NCBI GenBank assembly: GCA_004352715.1
Contig: SCFE01000011.1
Location: 1,559,042 to 1,623,041, forward strand
DNA: 64,000 nt
Source: Hofstenia miamia
Taxonomy: Eukaryota; Xenacoelomorpha; Acoela
Direction of reading: 5' to 3'
Shown: piece after piece, positions 21,478 to 32,480 of the stretch
How the letters are laid out: each line of letters begins with the position of its first letter
Position numbering within the stretch: the stretch's first letter is position 1
Made by a program: the position numbers and the translations under genes
The notes under the pieces: model-generated
Database searches by the model: none
What the model was told of the DNA's origin: nothing
Seen by the model: only the letters and a program-made list of their open reading frames with translations

Positions 21478-22179
21478 CTATAAATGTTACAAAAAAACAC
21501 AATTCACTATATTTTCTCCAAATGAATGCAAAAGTATTTCCAATAATATCCATCTTGCAATAAATAATGGTGAAATAAAACAAGTAGATACAATTAAATA
21601 CTTTGATGTCGATATAAATAGGGACTTGGATTTTGATGAATTCATTGCAAAGAAAATTAGAAGCATGAATGTAGGTATACAATATATCCGTGAATTGAAG
21701 CCTTTCATTCAAAGCGCACAAATAATACATTCTCTTGCAATAAGCCAATTTTCATATGCCTGCTTACTACTTAATGTAATCAACATTAACAGAATTGAGC
21801 AATTAACCACAACATTAACCGTGCATTCTGGACAACGTTTCAATGTGATAAACAACAAACTAGTACATATGTACAAAAGTACAATTTGCTTTCTCCGAAA
21901 TACCTGCTTAAATTTACTAGTTTGTTATTTTTCTACAAATATTTCTGTAAGTTAACACATCCATCCCCATTTTTAGACTGCTTATTAAACTTTAACTCAC
22001 GCACTCACGCATGTAATATACCTGTTCTTAATAAGTCTTTTTATTGGGAAAAGTCCTTCATTTATAATACAGTCAAGCTTTGGAACAACTTAGATAACAG
22101 CATAAAAACTGTAAAAAGTTACGGAATTTTCAAACGCAAATTTAAGCATAATTTATTAAGTCACCAAGCAATAATATGA
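21478..22179 (+). pseudogene. LINE ORF2 C-terminal region
   Basis: Frame pieces 21626-21955 and 21886-22179 contain KKIRSMNVGIQYIRELKPF, ISQFSYACLLL and, near the stop, YNTVKLWNNLDNSIKTVKSY and FKRKFKHNLLS. A LWN.L..(I)..FK..L ending is typical of CR1/Jockey-like ORF2 proteins. At least two frameshifts occur. Confidence 0.75.
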
Positions 22180-22315
22180 TCATCAAAAAAGTTACATGCG
22201 TGGGACGAATTTATGATAATCTAATTGTAATTGTGTTTGTTTTTGTTATTTTTGCATTTTGATAGGAGCATATCTTTGTTTTGTATCATTGGATGGAAAT
22301 AAAGAGCTTGTTAAC

Positions 22316-23019
22316 TGTATACTATGCCTAAATGGGTTTGAAATATCTTTCCACCTGTTAAGAAACAATCAAAGTTTTTTGTTGCCTTTAGGGGCTCAAA
22401 ACTTTCTAAAACATTTATACTAAGTATGCAGAGAGTTGAAAACTTTTTCAAAAATTCGAAAATTTCCAAAACTTGGAATTTCTGCCACAGCAATATTCTT
22501 TAATAGAAATTTTCAACATTGCAGTAATGTATGTTCCCCAATGGACCTACCCATGTCCCAACATTTTCAAATTTGGAAATAGGCTTGAAGAAAATTCTTT
22601 GCAAATGTGGAAAAACGTTTTGTCCTTTAAAACGGACGTTAAGCTAACAAAACTAAAATGTATTAATCGTAATAACGAAAAGATAAATATATGTGGAATA
22701 CAAAATAACTCAGAAACCATTCATTTTTGTAAAACGCTAGTTTCAAACTTCTTGTTCGAAATTAAGCTTCTTAAGTCCGTCAATAATTGACCAAAACGCT
22801 GAAATGCTGCATTTTAAGTGAACTTGAGCTTTGAACAACGAGCAATTTAGGAAGTAAAGAGTTATTAGTAGAGCAAGTTTCGTCAAAGTGTTTACCAGGA
22901 TTAGATCATTATTAACTAAATAACAATGGCGACCAAATGTCGGGAAAAATTTCTGACACAAATAACTTTATACAAAACATCAAACAAATTATATAACATT
23001 CATTGAAATAGTTGGTTAC

Positions 23020-23084
<65 letters not shown>

Positions 23085-23090
23085 GCAGTG
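22316..23090. repeat. LINE 3' flank shared with 31720-32270
   Basis: About 775 bp following the LINE and ending in a long (TA)n tract (23022-23082). It is alignable along its length with the flank of LINE copy B, with several deletions between them. LINE copies do not normally share flanks, so this marks a segmental duplication or a composite repeat. One 105-codon open frame (22473-22790) is unassigned. Confidence 0.65.
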
Positions 23091-23109
23091 CAGTTATACA
23101 GTGTAACAC

Positions 23110-24109
23110 NNNNNNNNNNNNNNNNNNNNNNNNNNNNNNNNNNNNNNNNNNNNNNNNNNNNNNNNNNNNNNNNNNNNNNNNNNNNNNNNNNNNNNNNNNN
23201 NNNNNNNNNNNNNNNNNNNNNNNNNNNNNNNNNNNNNNNNNNNNNNNNNNNNNNNNNNNNNNNNNNNNNNNNNNNNNNNNNNNNNNNNNNNNNNNNNNNN
23301 NNNNNNNNNNNNNNNNNNNNNNNNNNNNNNNNNNNNNNNNNNNNNNNNNNNNNNNNNNNNNNNNNNNNNNNNNNNNNNNNNNNNNNNNNNNNNNNNNNNN
23401 NNNNNNNNNNNNNNNNNNNNNNNNNNNNNNNNNNNNNNNNNNNNNNNNNNNNNNNNNNNNNNNNNNNNNNNNNNNNNNNNNNNNNNNNNNNNNNNNNNNN
23501 NNNNNNNNNNNNNNNNNNNNNNNNNNNNNNNNNNNNNNNNNNNNNNNNNNNNNNNNNNNNNNNNNNNNNNNNNNNNNNNNNNNNNNNNNNNNNNNNNNNN
23601 NNNNNNNNNNNNNNNNNNNNNNNNNNNNNNNNNNNNNNNNNNNNNNNNNNNNNNNNNNNNNNNNNNNNNNNNNNNNNNNNNNNNNNNNNNNNNNNNNNNN
23701 NNNNNNNNNNNNNNNNNNNNNNNNNNNNNNNNNNNNNNNNNNNNNNNNNNNNNNNNNNNNNNNNNNNNNNNNNNNNNNNNNNNNNNNNNNNNNNNNNNNN
23801 NNNNNNNNNNNNNNNNNNNNNNNNNNNNNNNNNNNNNNNNNNNNNNNNNNNNNNNNNNNNNNNNNNNNNNNNNNNNNNNNNNNNNNNNNNNNNNNNNNNN
23901 NNNNNNNNNNNNNNNNNNNNNNNNNNNNNNNNNNNNNNNNNNNNNNNNNNNNNNNNNNNNNNNNNNNNNNNNNNNNNNNNNNNNNNNNNNNNNNNNNNNN
24001 NNNNNNNNNNNNNNNNNNNNNNNNNNNNNNNNNNNNNNNNNNNNNNNNNNNNNNNNNNNNNNNNNNNNNNNNNNNNNNNNNNNNNNNNNNNNNNNNNNNN
24101 NNNNNNNNN
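23110..24109. other. Scaffold gap, exactly 1,000 N
   Basis: It ends directly at a fragment of the unrecognised protein family. Confidence 0.99.
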
Positions 24110-24171
24110 AGTAAATTGGATTAATTTGGTTTCAGCTTATGTCAAACAACCCTTAATGATTTCTATATCTA

Positions 24172-24182
<11 letters not shown>
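24110..24182 (+). pseudogene. Unrecognised protein family, short fragment
   Basis: Plus-strand translation WINLVSAYVKQPLMISI is identical to the end of the fragment at 14690-15387, in inverted orientation and again followed at once by a (CT)n/(TA)n tract. It is cut on its left by the gap. Confidence 0.7.
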
Positions 24183-24205
<23 letters not shown>

Positions 24206-24235
24206 CATATATATATAATATAAATATATATATAA
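24183..24235. repeat. (TA)n microsatellite, interrupted
   Basis: TA tract directly after the unknown-family fragment, repeating the arrangement at 14.67 kb. Confidence 0.9.
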
Positions 24236-24860
24236 ATTGTTCACAACATTTATTTATACATTTGTAAACAACTATTTAGTTTGGCTGGATATGTTAGCTA
24301 ACTGTTTTGTGTTAAATATTTACTATCACTATAATTTATATTGGAAAAACTGCACACATTTTATTAATGAAATATCTGTTTTCTAATAATTTTGCTTCTT
24401 TTAATATCTATTGCATTACAATATCACTTGAAAAGGAGGGTATTAGTTTATTCTTCAGAAGTAGGTTCTCCTTAACAATAAACAATAAAATGGCCCTTCT
24501 TGATGAGAGAGGGGGCTGTATTCATTTTTTAATTCTCTTTGCTCATTCTTGAATTATACTATTTTCTAAATACTGATGGGTTTTTGTTTCAGTTTTATTG
24601 TACTAATGACATATACACTGTTTGCATCTACTTTATTTTGATACACACTTGATGGTTAATGTTTACTTTAATCTATTACTGCTTAATTGTGGTTGGTTTC
24701 TCATGCAAACCATAATTCTAAATGGTACATGTTTGAATGTTGTCCTAAACTTTCAATTCATTGATGCTGGCAACTCTTATAGAAGCAGAATACTTACTTA
24801 CCTAATGTGTTCATCAAAAATGGGAAAAACACAACCTCTGTAATAGAATTTTATAATCTA
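24236..24860. other. No gene recognised
   Basis: AT-rich. Open frames of 61 and 73 codons (24367-24552, 24622-24843) have no recognised similarity. It may be degraded upstream gypsy sequence. Confidence 0.35.
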
Positions 24861-27000
24861 AATGCAAGAATGCCTATCCAGTTCTTAATATTGATGACAT
24901 CATTTATAAAGCTGTTGCCTACAAATTGTTTACCACATTAGATCTCTGCAGGTCTATTAACAGTTTTTGATGCATAAAAAAGATATAAAGAAAACAGTTT
25001 TCATGATGTATATGCTCTTTATGAATGGATATGAAAGGTCTTTGTATTATGCAATGTGAATGCTACCATCCAACAATACATCACTAAAATGTTAACAAGG
25101 CAGAAAATTAATAAAATGAATATCTGCTTACATTGATGATATCCTTGTCACAACAATCTGTGCAGAAGAGCATGCTGTCAGAGCTAGTGAGGTGCAAATA
25201 GTACTCATTAAAACAGAATTGCAGATAAATGTTAAAAATGCAACATTGCTACAAACAAAGCCATCTTTCTAGGACAAGTTTTGCAAAAGACAGTGCAAAA
25301 GAATAAATTGATAAAAATCAAGGCCCTCAAGACCAAAAAGTATCTCCAATAAATATTTAACTTTGTACACTACTACCACATTTTCATCCTGAACTTAGCT
25401 GCCAATTGCTCTTGTGAAAAATTTGAGCATATATGGGAATGGAAAAAGCAAGAAAAGTTGATGCCCTTATGAAAGAAATGAAGTCCATGCAATCTCTAAA
25501 TTCACTTGCACCCAATGAAAAATGCTCACTCCACTATGATGCCAGAACTGTCACCACAGGAGCTAGATTAAGCCAGGTGCAGAATTGCAAAGAAACCCTT
25601 TGCAGTAGTTCCTAAGAAAATGGAACAGTGAGCACCATTATGGTGCAACTAAACTTGAAATGCTTATTCTATTTGAAGCACTGGAAAAATTTTGTCATTT
25701 AGTGATTTGAGAAGAAACATTTGATGTGAGCCTGCTGGCTATGCAATTATTCCAGAGATCATTGAAGCATCATTGCCCATTGGATAGAAAACCTCAATTA
25801 CTTTAACTGTACAATCAGCCACAAAAGTTCAAACTGCCCCAATACTAACAAGAACTAAACAATTGGCACAAGACAAAACTTTAACTCCATTCCTACAACT
25901 GAATATGAGAAAATTACAGGCATCAATGTGGATAGAAGTGGAAAACCAACTCTCTTTGTTTTCAGTCATGGTAAAGGAAGAAATCACACTAGAAGAGATT
26001 ATGAAATGCTCAAAAAATGATATTCTCTTTTGACAAATTATTAAAAAATGCAAAAACAGAGATCTATCCATAAATATTATGGCAATGAGATATATAAAAA
26101 AGTACAAATGGGCATTAATATAGTGGAATCCTTTACACTAGCTCTTTCAGTAACCTTACCAGAGTACTACAAACATTGTTAAGAGGTTCCATGAAAATTG
26201 ACACACTGGAGTATGCACATTTTGTTGCAACCTACCTCAGAAAACAATTAAGGACATTACCCAATTTTGCCAAAGCTGCATATGCTTAAACAAAGACCAT
26301 TTCCCAGAACAGAGAGCTATTCTGGCATAAATATTACCAAAATGGACAAACCAAATAGTAAATTGTGATAGTAAACAGTTATCCAAAGGTGATGAAGGCT
26401 ATGCTTAAATGCTTATCAGAGTAAATAACTTCACCACATACAGCAACATGATACCAGTTAAAATAATCAGAGCCCAATGCAACAGCAAAGGCAATTATGA
26501 ACAACTTGATATGAGCCATTTTTTCAATGGGTTACAAATCAAAGGAAAACAGTTGGAAATAACCTATTTCAAGTATTATACAAAAAATTTGAAGTAATCC
26601 ATGCTCACACTGCAGTCCACCCACTGCAATTTAATGCAGTTGAATGCATCAACCAAATTCTTCTGAAGTTAATATGAACAATCACCTCACATGTTGGTGG
26701 TAATTAACTGGAGAGACTTTTTGCCATTGGCTGAGCACTGTTACAATACATCAACACAATCCTCTGCCAAAATCTCTTGATGCAAATGCATGTTTGGCCA
26801 CATTGCCTCCAATGCCAATATCCATGTTGTTCCACAGATGAAACTCAACAATGACTATGCTAAATTGTTCCTAACTAAAATTGAATTAGCTTATGAAACA
26901 ATGAGCATCACTAGGCCACTAGGCAACAATGCTACTTTAGTAAATTCTTGAATAGTGAACTACGCACAATTATAGACAAAATCTCTTGTGTACACACCTG
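24861..27000 (+). mobile_element. Ty3/gypsy pol relic (reverse transcriptase, RNase H, integrase)
   Basis: Translated pieces run in gypsy order. Reverse transcriptase: LFTTLDLCRS near 24940 and AYIDDILVTTICAEEHA near 25130, which keeps the YxDD catalytic pair. RNase H: CSLHYDARTVTTGARLSQVQ at 25530-25580. Integrase zinc finger: RFHEN-stop-HTGVCTFCC and ITQFCQSCICLNKDH near 26190-26300. Integrase core relic: DMSHFFNGLQIKGKQLEITYF near 26510-26570. Many stops and frameshifts make it dead. The integrase half is duplicated inverted at 15614-17188. Confidence 0.8.
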
Positions 27001-27613
27001 ATGCTCTATGACAAAAATAAGTGTGCAAACTACTAGGGAAGGACCATACTCAATTACCACTTTATTAATGCACAACAACTGACAACAAGAATTTAAAAAA
27101 ATTACTCATGTCTAAAAATATTGAACAAGCTACAATTAACAAACTTGGACTAGTTCAAAATCAAAATAATGAGTATTACTCTACTCCTGGTTTGCAAAAT
27201 TTGAAGAAGAATTGTTGTAGAGGAGTAGCATTACAAATTTACTTCTCTCCAAATGTGCACAAAACCTAAATGATTGGCTAGAAAATATTAATTAAAAGAA
27301 TAGGATATTAATATTCTATCTTTGTCTTTAATTAACTCTATGCATGAAGAGAATCAGAAACAGGAGAGACCACCTCAGAGTACTTGCAATTCCAAAAGTA
27401 ACCAGTGAAGAAAGAAGATGGGCCCACTATTCAATGCCTGTCAGTGGATACCCCTCACATTCGCATGTGATTCTCAAATCTAACAATAAGTCCAATAAGC
27501 CCATTTTAAAATGAACACATAGGCTAGGCTGTGACTTTGTTCTAATATGAAAAAACTACTCACAAAACACTTTTTCACATTGGTTGGAGGTGTTTCATCA
27601 CTATAGGCACATC
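27001..27613 (+). repeat. 3' part of the gypsy relic, right arm of inverted duplication
   Basis: Non-coding sequence after integrase, reverse-complementary to 15614-16420. It includes the empty TTAA site (27136-27139) of the MITE found in the other arm. No LTR of the L family is present; it might be part of a different LTR. Confidence 0.65.
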
Positions 27614-28301
27614 AAAAATGACATTTTATTTACTATATAATCTAACAATTTGTAACAAGGCCTTGATTTAAGGACAGATGTCTTCAACCAGCAACCAAGA
27701 CCAGCTAGTGGTAAGAGTCATTATGGGCCGTCCCAATCCACTATAAGGTTTTTGTGTAAATAACAAAGTTAAACTCATAATTGCCATGGATTTTTTTTGT
27801 TTAGTGGTATGATTAGTCCATCGAAAACAATATATGATATAATATTGCAATGTAAGGGGAATAATGTATGTTAATTGTTACAAACTTGAACTATTCTAGG
27901 CCCTTTGTACTGAAATTTACGACCTAGGCCGACTTCATTCTTTGTTTTCGGCCCAAGCCCAATCCTTGCGTGACACGTTCAATACAGGAGTCAGTTACAA
28001 ATCTAGGGAGCAAATTGCAATATTTCGTCTGATCAAGACATTTCCGATGAATTTTGTTTGCTATCTTCAAAGTTACATATACTCAACCGTATTTTTCCAA
28101 TATTTGCATTTTCTACCAATCTCTATAAAAATCTGATCTGTAGAGATCTACAATAATTTACATGATATAGCGACATAATCAATGACAACAAATTTTTTCT
28201 TCTATGTCTTTGAAGGATTGTTCTATTATTGAATCATACGTTATTTAAAAAATCCCAAATTAGCATTTACATGTTCTATATGTTCCAGTTTAAATTTCTA
28301 G
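27614..28301. other. No gene recognised; upstream flank of a TSP1-like exon
   Basis: Unique sequence between the inverted arm and an exon. Small open frames (27942-28136 plus, 27668-27850 minus) are unassigned. The expected preceding exon, carrying the W-x-x-W-x-x-C half of the TSP1 module, was not found. Confidence 0.4.
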
Positions 28302-28447
28302 AACCCGCTCAAGAACATGTTCTCCTGAAAATTTTCATGGAGGAATCGCTTGTCAAGGTGAAAGTGAAGAAACTGAACTTGAGAAAATCACAAACTTATT
28401 TGAAGTAATAGAACGTGATGGACGGAGTACGTATATGAGAACACTGT
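28302..28447 (+). CDS. TSP1-like exon (second half of a thrombospondin type 1 repeat), paralogue A
   Basis: A 146-bp exon between acceptor ttctag (ends 28301) and donor GT|GTGAGT (28448 on). Entry phase needs one base, exit leaves one base. It encodes R-TRSRTCSPENFHGGIACQG, the R-x-R-x-C..GG..C-x-G signature of TSP1 repeats, then LFEVIERDGRSTYMRTL. The exon at 61931-62073 is its clear paralogue with the same phases and splice sites. TSP1 modules occur in secreted or membrane-bound extracellular proteins. The partner exon encoding the N-terminal half is missing nearby, so this may be a gene remnant or a gene with exons outside the visible sequence. Confidence 0.65.
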
Positions 28448-28479
28448 GTGAGTTTTTTGTTATTTTTTATATAAAAATT

Positions 28480-28556
28480 TCTAGAAAAGAGCTCTATCAA
28501 ATGTTGGAAAAACTCATTCTACAAAACATAAATTTCTTATATAAAAACACTACATA
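28480..28556 (+). pseudogene. Unrecognised protein family, short fragment
   Basis: Plus-strand translation LYQMLEKLILQNINFLYKNT is identical to part of the fragment at 14690-15387, in opposite orientation. It sits 32 bp after a TSP1 exon donor and upstream of Penelope copy 3, so the right arm keeps only a piece of what the left arm holds. Confidence 0.7.
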
Positions 28557-28717
28557 ACATCAATTCTATGAAAGAGCAAAGCTTGCGAGTCTATTGAAAA
28601 TCGATAGCACTTATGTCAGGCCTAGTTTAATCTATAGAAATACCTTTTTGCAAGTTTTCCCAAATAAAATGTCGGGAATTTTCACAATTTGAATGTCAAT
28701 ATATTTATAATTCCATC

Positions 28718-28719
<2 letters not shown>

Positions 28720-28764
<45 letters not shown>
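28720..28764. repeat. (TA)n microsatellite
   Basis: TA tract at the outer edge of Penelope copy 3. Confidence 0.9.
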
Positions 28765-28767
<3 letters not shown>

Positions 28768-29571
28768 TATTTGCATCATTTTTGTAAAATGACAATTAGT
28801 GTGTTTTAAATAATAAGATTTGATGATAGTCATTGTACAATTAATGATTTAATATCCTTTTGCAATTTGATTGGTCGCTCGTAAAAGGAATCCATTTATG
28901 TGCGTAAATTTGAATCACAGACATTGCTGCATCTTTTGCTAATTTGTTCTGTTATTACTCATTGCTTTCTGTTTACCGATATTTGTAAATACGCAGAAGT
29001 TGTTAATTCTGTCAATTTAAGTTTTCCTACCCTAGCTTCTAGTTGCTTTTACTTTTGCTATTACAGGTTTCCCCAACTGATTTTTAATTAACTTACCATT
29101 TTAGCCTTTTTTGGACAATAGATTTTTCCCAAATTGTCCCTTTATTATATTTTATTATATTTATTTATATTATGTTATTGATCAGTATGATCAACGCTTA
29201 GGGTATGACTTCGGGCGACAGGTAGCTAAGATAACCATAGGCTTTAAATGGTCGGATTTTTAAGCTCCTTAGTCTGGGTGATAATAGGTAATATGTATAA
29301 GGATGAGTACTGTTAGGAAGCGCTGTTTGCATGTAGCTATAATTTTTGTATTTTCTCTAGTCTAAAATGAGCAGAGAATTAGGTTTTGGAAATGGTTCAT
29401 CGCTTCGGCCGGAGGCCATAGCTCTGTAAGAAGTTTGGAATTAACTTGTTCTCTGAATACTTTTTAATCTATGAAATGAACATGCTCTTGTTTTCTTGCT
29501 TAACATTTCTAAATATAGAATGCTTGCTGAGTGTTGCACGTGCTTCTACTACAAGTCCAGCACTCTACAAT
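28765..29571 (+). mobile_element. Penelope-type 5' non-coding (pLTR-like) segment, copy 3
   Basis: Nearly identical reverse complement of 13859-14663, bounded by (TA)n on both sides and leading into the Penelope reverse transcriptase start. It includes the palindrome TTGATCAGTATGATCAA at 29178-29194, where the shorter copy 2 is broken. It lies in the putative intron between the TSP1 exon and the 32.3 kb exon. Confidence 0.65.
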
Positions 29572-29590
29572 ATATATATATATATATATA

Positions 29591-29825
29591 GAAAATATGT
29601 TGAATCAATTTTAGAAACACTTAACAAAAAACAGTTAACAAAGATTAAAGCAACCCATTCAAATAAAATACTAAAAATGAAGAAAAAACAAGGTAATGAT
29701 ATACTAGATTTTTGTGTTACTGATACCGTTTTAAATTTATCCAGTTACAAACTTTCAAAAGAACAACATGATGCTTTATCATTTGGTTTAAAAATGAGTT
29801 GGCCATCAACATTTAATAATTTCAA
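29591..29825 (+). pseudogene. Penelope-like reverse transcriptase, N-terminal fragment (copy 3)
   Basis: Same protein blocks as at 13590-13840 (KYVESILETLNKKQLTK, TVLNLSSYKLSKEQ, FGLKMSWPSTFN), in plus orientation and cut by the 548-N gap at 29826. Across the gap the sequence is LINE, not Penelope, so the element does not continue as expected. Confidence 0.65.
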
Positions 29826-30373
29826 NNNNNNNNNNNNNNNNNNNNNNNNNNNNNNNNNNNNNNNNNNNNNNNNNNNNNNNNNNNNNNNNNNNNNNNNNNN
29901 NNNNNNNNNNNNNNNNNNNNNNNNNNNNNNNNNNNNNNNNNNNNNNNNNNNNNNNNNNNNNNNNNNNNNNNNNNNNNNNNNNNNNNNNNNNNNNNNNNNN
30001 NNNNNNNNNNNNNNNNNNNNNNNNNNNNNNNNNNNNNNNNNNNNNNNNNNNNNNNNNNNNNNNNNNNNNNNNNNNNNNNNNNNNNNNNNNNNNNNNNNNN
30101 NNNNNNNNNNNNNNNNNNNNNNNNNNNNNNNNNNNNNNNNNNNNNNNNNNNNNNNNNNNNNNNNNNNNNNNNNNNNNNNNNNNNNNNNNNNNNNNNNNNN
30201 NNNNNNNNNNNNNNNNNNNNNNNNNNNNNNNNNNNNNNNNNNNNNNNNNNNNNNNNNNNNNNNNNNNNNNNNNNNNNNNNNNNNNNNNNNNNNNNNNNNN
30301 NNNNNNNNNNNNNNNNNNNNNNNNNNNNNNNNNNNNNNNNNNNNNNNNNNNNNNNNNNNNNNNNNNNNNNNNN
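29826..30373. other. Scaffold gap, 548 N
   Basis: It joins Penelope reverse transcriptase to the middle of a LINE reverse transcriptase. The join may be a scaffolding choice rather than the true order. Confidence 0.99.
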
Positions 30374-31720
30374 ACAAATTCTTACGGAAAATCAATTTGG
30401 TTTCAGATATAAATGTTCTACTGTTGATGCTTTATTAGCATTAACTGAAAAATTACGTCTTAGTCTTAATGAAAAGAAATGTACTGCTGTGGCCTTATTA
30501 GATCTCAGCAAGACCTTCGACAGCATCAATCATCAAATTTTGTATCAAAAACTGAAATCCTATGGCTTTGATGTGCATAGCATTGAATAAATAAAAAGTT
30601 TCCTAAGTGAAAGAAGACAAAAAGTGAACATTGTTAATACATATTCAGATTGGTTAGTTCCCTATAATGGCGTACTGCAAGGATCTATAATGGGACGTCT
30701 TTTATATAATTTATGTATTAATGACTTGCAGAAATACACCGATGGTTTTACAACTTACCAATATGCGGATGACACATGCATTGCTGTTGAGCACACCAAT
30801 CCCTATGCTGCTACAAATATATTTAAAAAAATCTATTTTATTGCCACAATATTTTAATAAAAACTATTTAACTATAAATGTTACAAAAAAACACAATTCA
30901 CTATATTTTCTCCAAATGAATGCAAAAGTATTTCCAATAATATCCATCTTGCAATAAATAATGGTGAAATAAAACAAGTAGATACAATTAAATACTTTGA
31001 TGTCGATATAAATAGGGACTTGGATTTTGGTGAATTCATTGCAAAGAAAATTAGAAGCATGAATGTAGGTATACAATATATCCGTGAATTGAAGCCTTTC
31101 ATTCAAAGCGCACAAATAATACATTCTCTTGCAATAAGCCAATTTTCATATGCCTGCTTACTACTTTTTGGAATCAACATTAACAGAATTGAGCAATTAA
31201 CCACAACATTTAACCGTGTCGTCTGGACAACGTTTCAATGTGATAAACAACAAACTAGTACTTATATGTACAAAAGTGTAATTTGCTTTCTCCGAAATAC
31301 CTGATTAAATTTACTAGTTTGTTATTTTTCTACAAATATTTCTGTAAGTTAACACATCCATCCCCATTTTTAGACTGCTTATTAAACTTTAACTCACACA
31401 CACTTACGCATGTACTACACCTGTTCTTAATAAGTCTTCCTATTGGCAAAAGTCCAAATACCCTATAATATCCTATAATACACTCAAGCTTTGGAACAAT
31501 TTAGATAACAGCATAAAAACTGTAAAAAGTTACGGAATTTTCAAACGCAAATTTAAGCATAATTTATTAAGTCACCAAGCAATAATATGATCATCAAAAA
31601 AGTTACATGTGTGGGAAGAATTTATGATAATCTAATTGTAATTGTGTTTGTTTTTGTTATTTTTACGTTTTGATAGGAGCATATCTTTGTTTTGTATCAT
31701 TGGATAGAAATAAAGAGCTT
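30374..31720 (+). mobile_element. CR1/Jockey-like LINE, 3' half (copy B)
   Basis: Begins in mid reverse transcriptase at a point equal to 20983 of copy A (ILTENQFGFRYKCSTVDAL) and runs to the same 3' end. Identity to copy A is high. It has its own damage: a stop in HSIE-stop-IKSF, GVLQGSIMGRLLYN in place of GVPQGSIMGPLLFN, and frameshifts after the YADD block. It is inactive. Confidence 0.85.
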
Positions 31721-32270
31721 GTTAACCATAGGCATGCCTCAATGGGTTTGGAATATCTTTCCACCTGTTAAGAAACAATCAAAGTTCTTTGTTGCCCCCA
31801 GCCTCCAGGGGCTCAAAACCTTCTAAATACATTAATACTAAGTATGGAGAGTTTAGAGCTTTTTCAAATAGTTGAAAATTTCCAAGAAAACTTGGAATCT
31901 CTGCCACAGCAATAATCTTTAATAGAAATTTTCAACAGTGCATTAATGTATGTTCCCCATGTCCCAAGATTTTCAAATTTGGAAATAGGCTTGGAGAAAA
32001 TTTTTTGCAAATGTGGAAAAAATTAAGTTCCTTAAGTCCGTCAATAAGTCTCTGAAAACGCTGAAATGCATTTTAAATTAGCCTGACCCTTGAACAACGA
32101 GCAATTTAGAAAGTAAAGATTTATTATTAGAGCAACTTTCGTCAAAGAGTTTACTAACTAATTAACACTGGCGACCAGATGCTGATAAAAAATTTTGGAC
32201 GCAAATAACTTGATACAAAACTTTAAACAAATTATATAACATTAATAGTTGGTTATATATATATATAATG
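31721..32270. repeat. Flank shared with LINE copy A, ending in (TA)n
   Basis: Aligns with 22316-23030 with deletions and substitutions. It ends in a short TA tract (32254-32267) just before a candidate exon. It carries no coding capacity. Confidence 0.65.
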
Positions 32271-32292
32271 TAATAGTAATTGGGATCTTTAG

Positions 32293-32480
32293 ATTTTCCT
32301 CCAAAGGATTGCACTGATGATCGTTGTGTCTCAGTAGATCTTGAATTTGAATTTCTTGGAGAAATAGGTAGCTATGACATCCATGTTCTTCCAAAAATGT
32401 TTGGCCGTTTTATCTGTGGTGATGATTCACATACAGCAGAAGTACCAATGGTCTTTTGTCGCGAGTTTGATTACATTTAA
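32293..32480 (+). CDS. Candidate terminal exon of a secreted cysteine-containing protein
   Basis: An open frame entered after a possible acceptor ctttag (ends 32292) and closed by TAA at 32478-32480. It needs two bases to complete the first codon, which fits the one base left by TSP1 exon A. It encodes FPPKDCTDDRCVSVDLEFEF, LGEIGSYDIHVLPKMFGRF and ICGDDSHTAEVPMVFCREF. Four cysteines and acidic composition fit an extracellular domain; I recognise no named fold. Matching phase is the only link to the 28.3 kb exon, and the 3.8 kb between is filled with Penelope and LINE sequence. Confidence 0.45.

Larger units (their letters stand above)
19734..22315 (+). mobile_element. CR1/Jockey-like LINE, 5'-truncated (copy A)
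   Basis: Non-LTR retrotransposon with, in order, the end of an apurinic endonuclease domain, a lysine-rich linker, reverse transcriptase, a C-terminal region and a short 3' UTR ending in gatggaaataaagagc. Three or more frame breaks make it inactive. The 5' part of the endonuclease and any ORF1 are missing. A second copy of its 3' half lies at 30374-31720. The reverse transcriptase style (LSKAFDSINH, GVPQGSIMGPLLF, YADDT) fits the CR1/L2/Jockey group; the exact clade is not resolved. Confidence 0.85.

Noticed and set aside
21470-21748. Minus-strand 92-codon frame, repeated identically at 30864-31142
   Set aside because: It lies antisense to the LINE ORF2 C-terminal region and is conserved only because the LINE copies are alike.
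22912-23109. Frames encoding poly-(Ile-Tyr)
   Set aside because: Translation of (TA)n microsatellite; no protein meaning.
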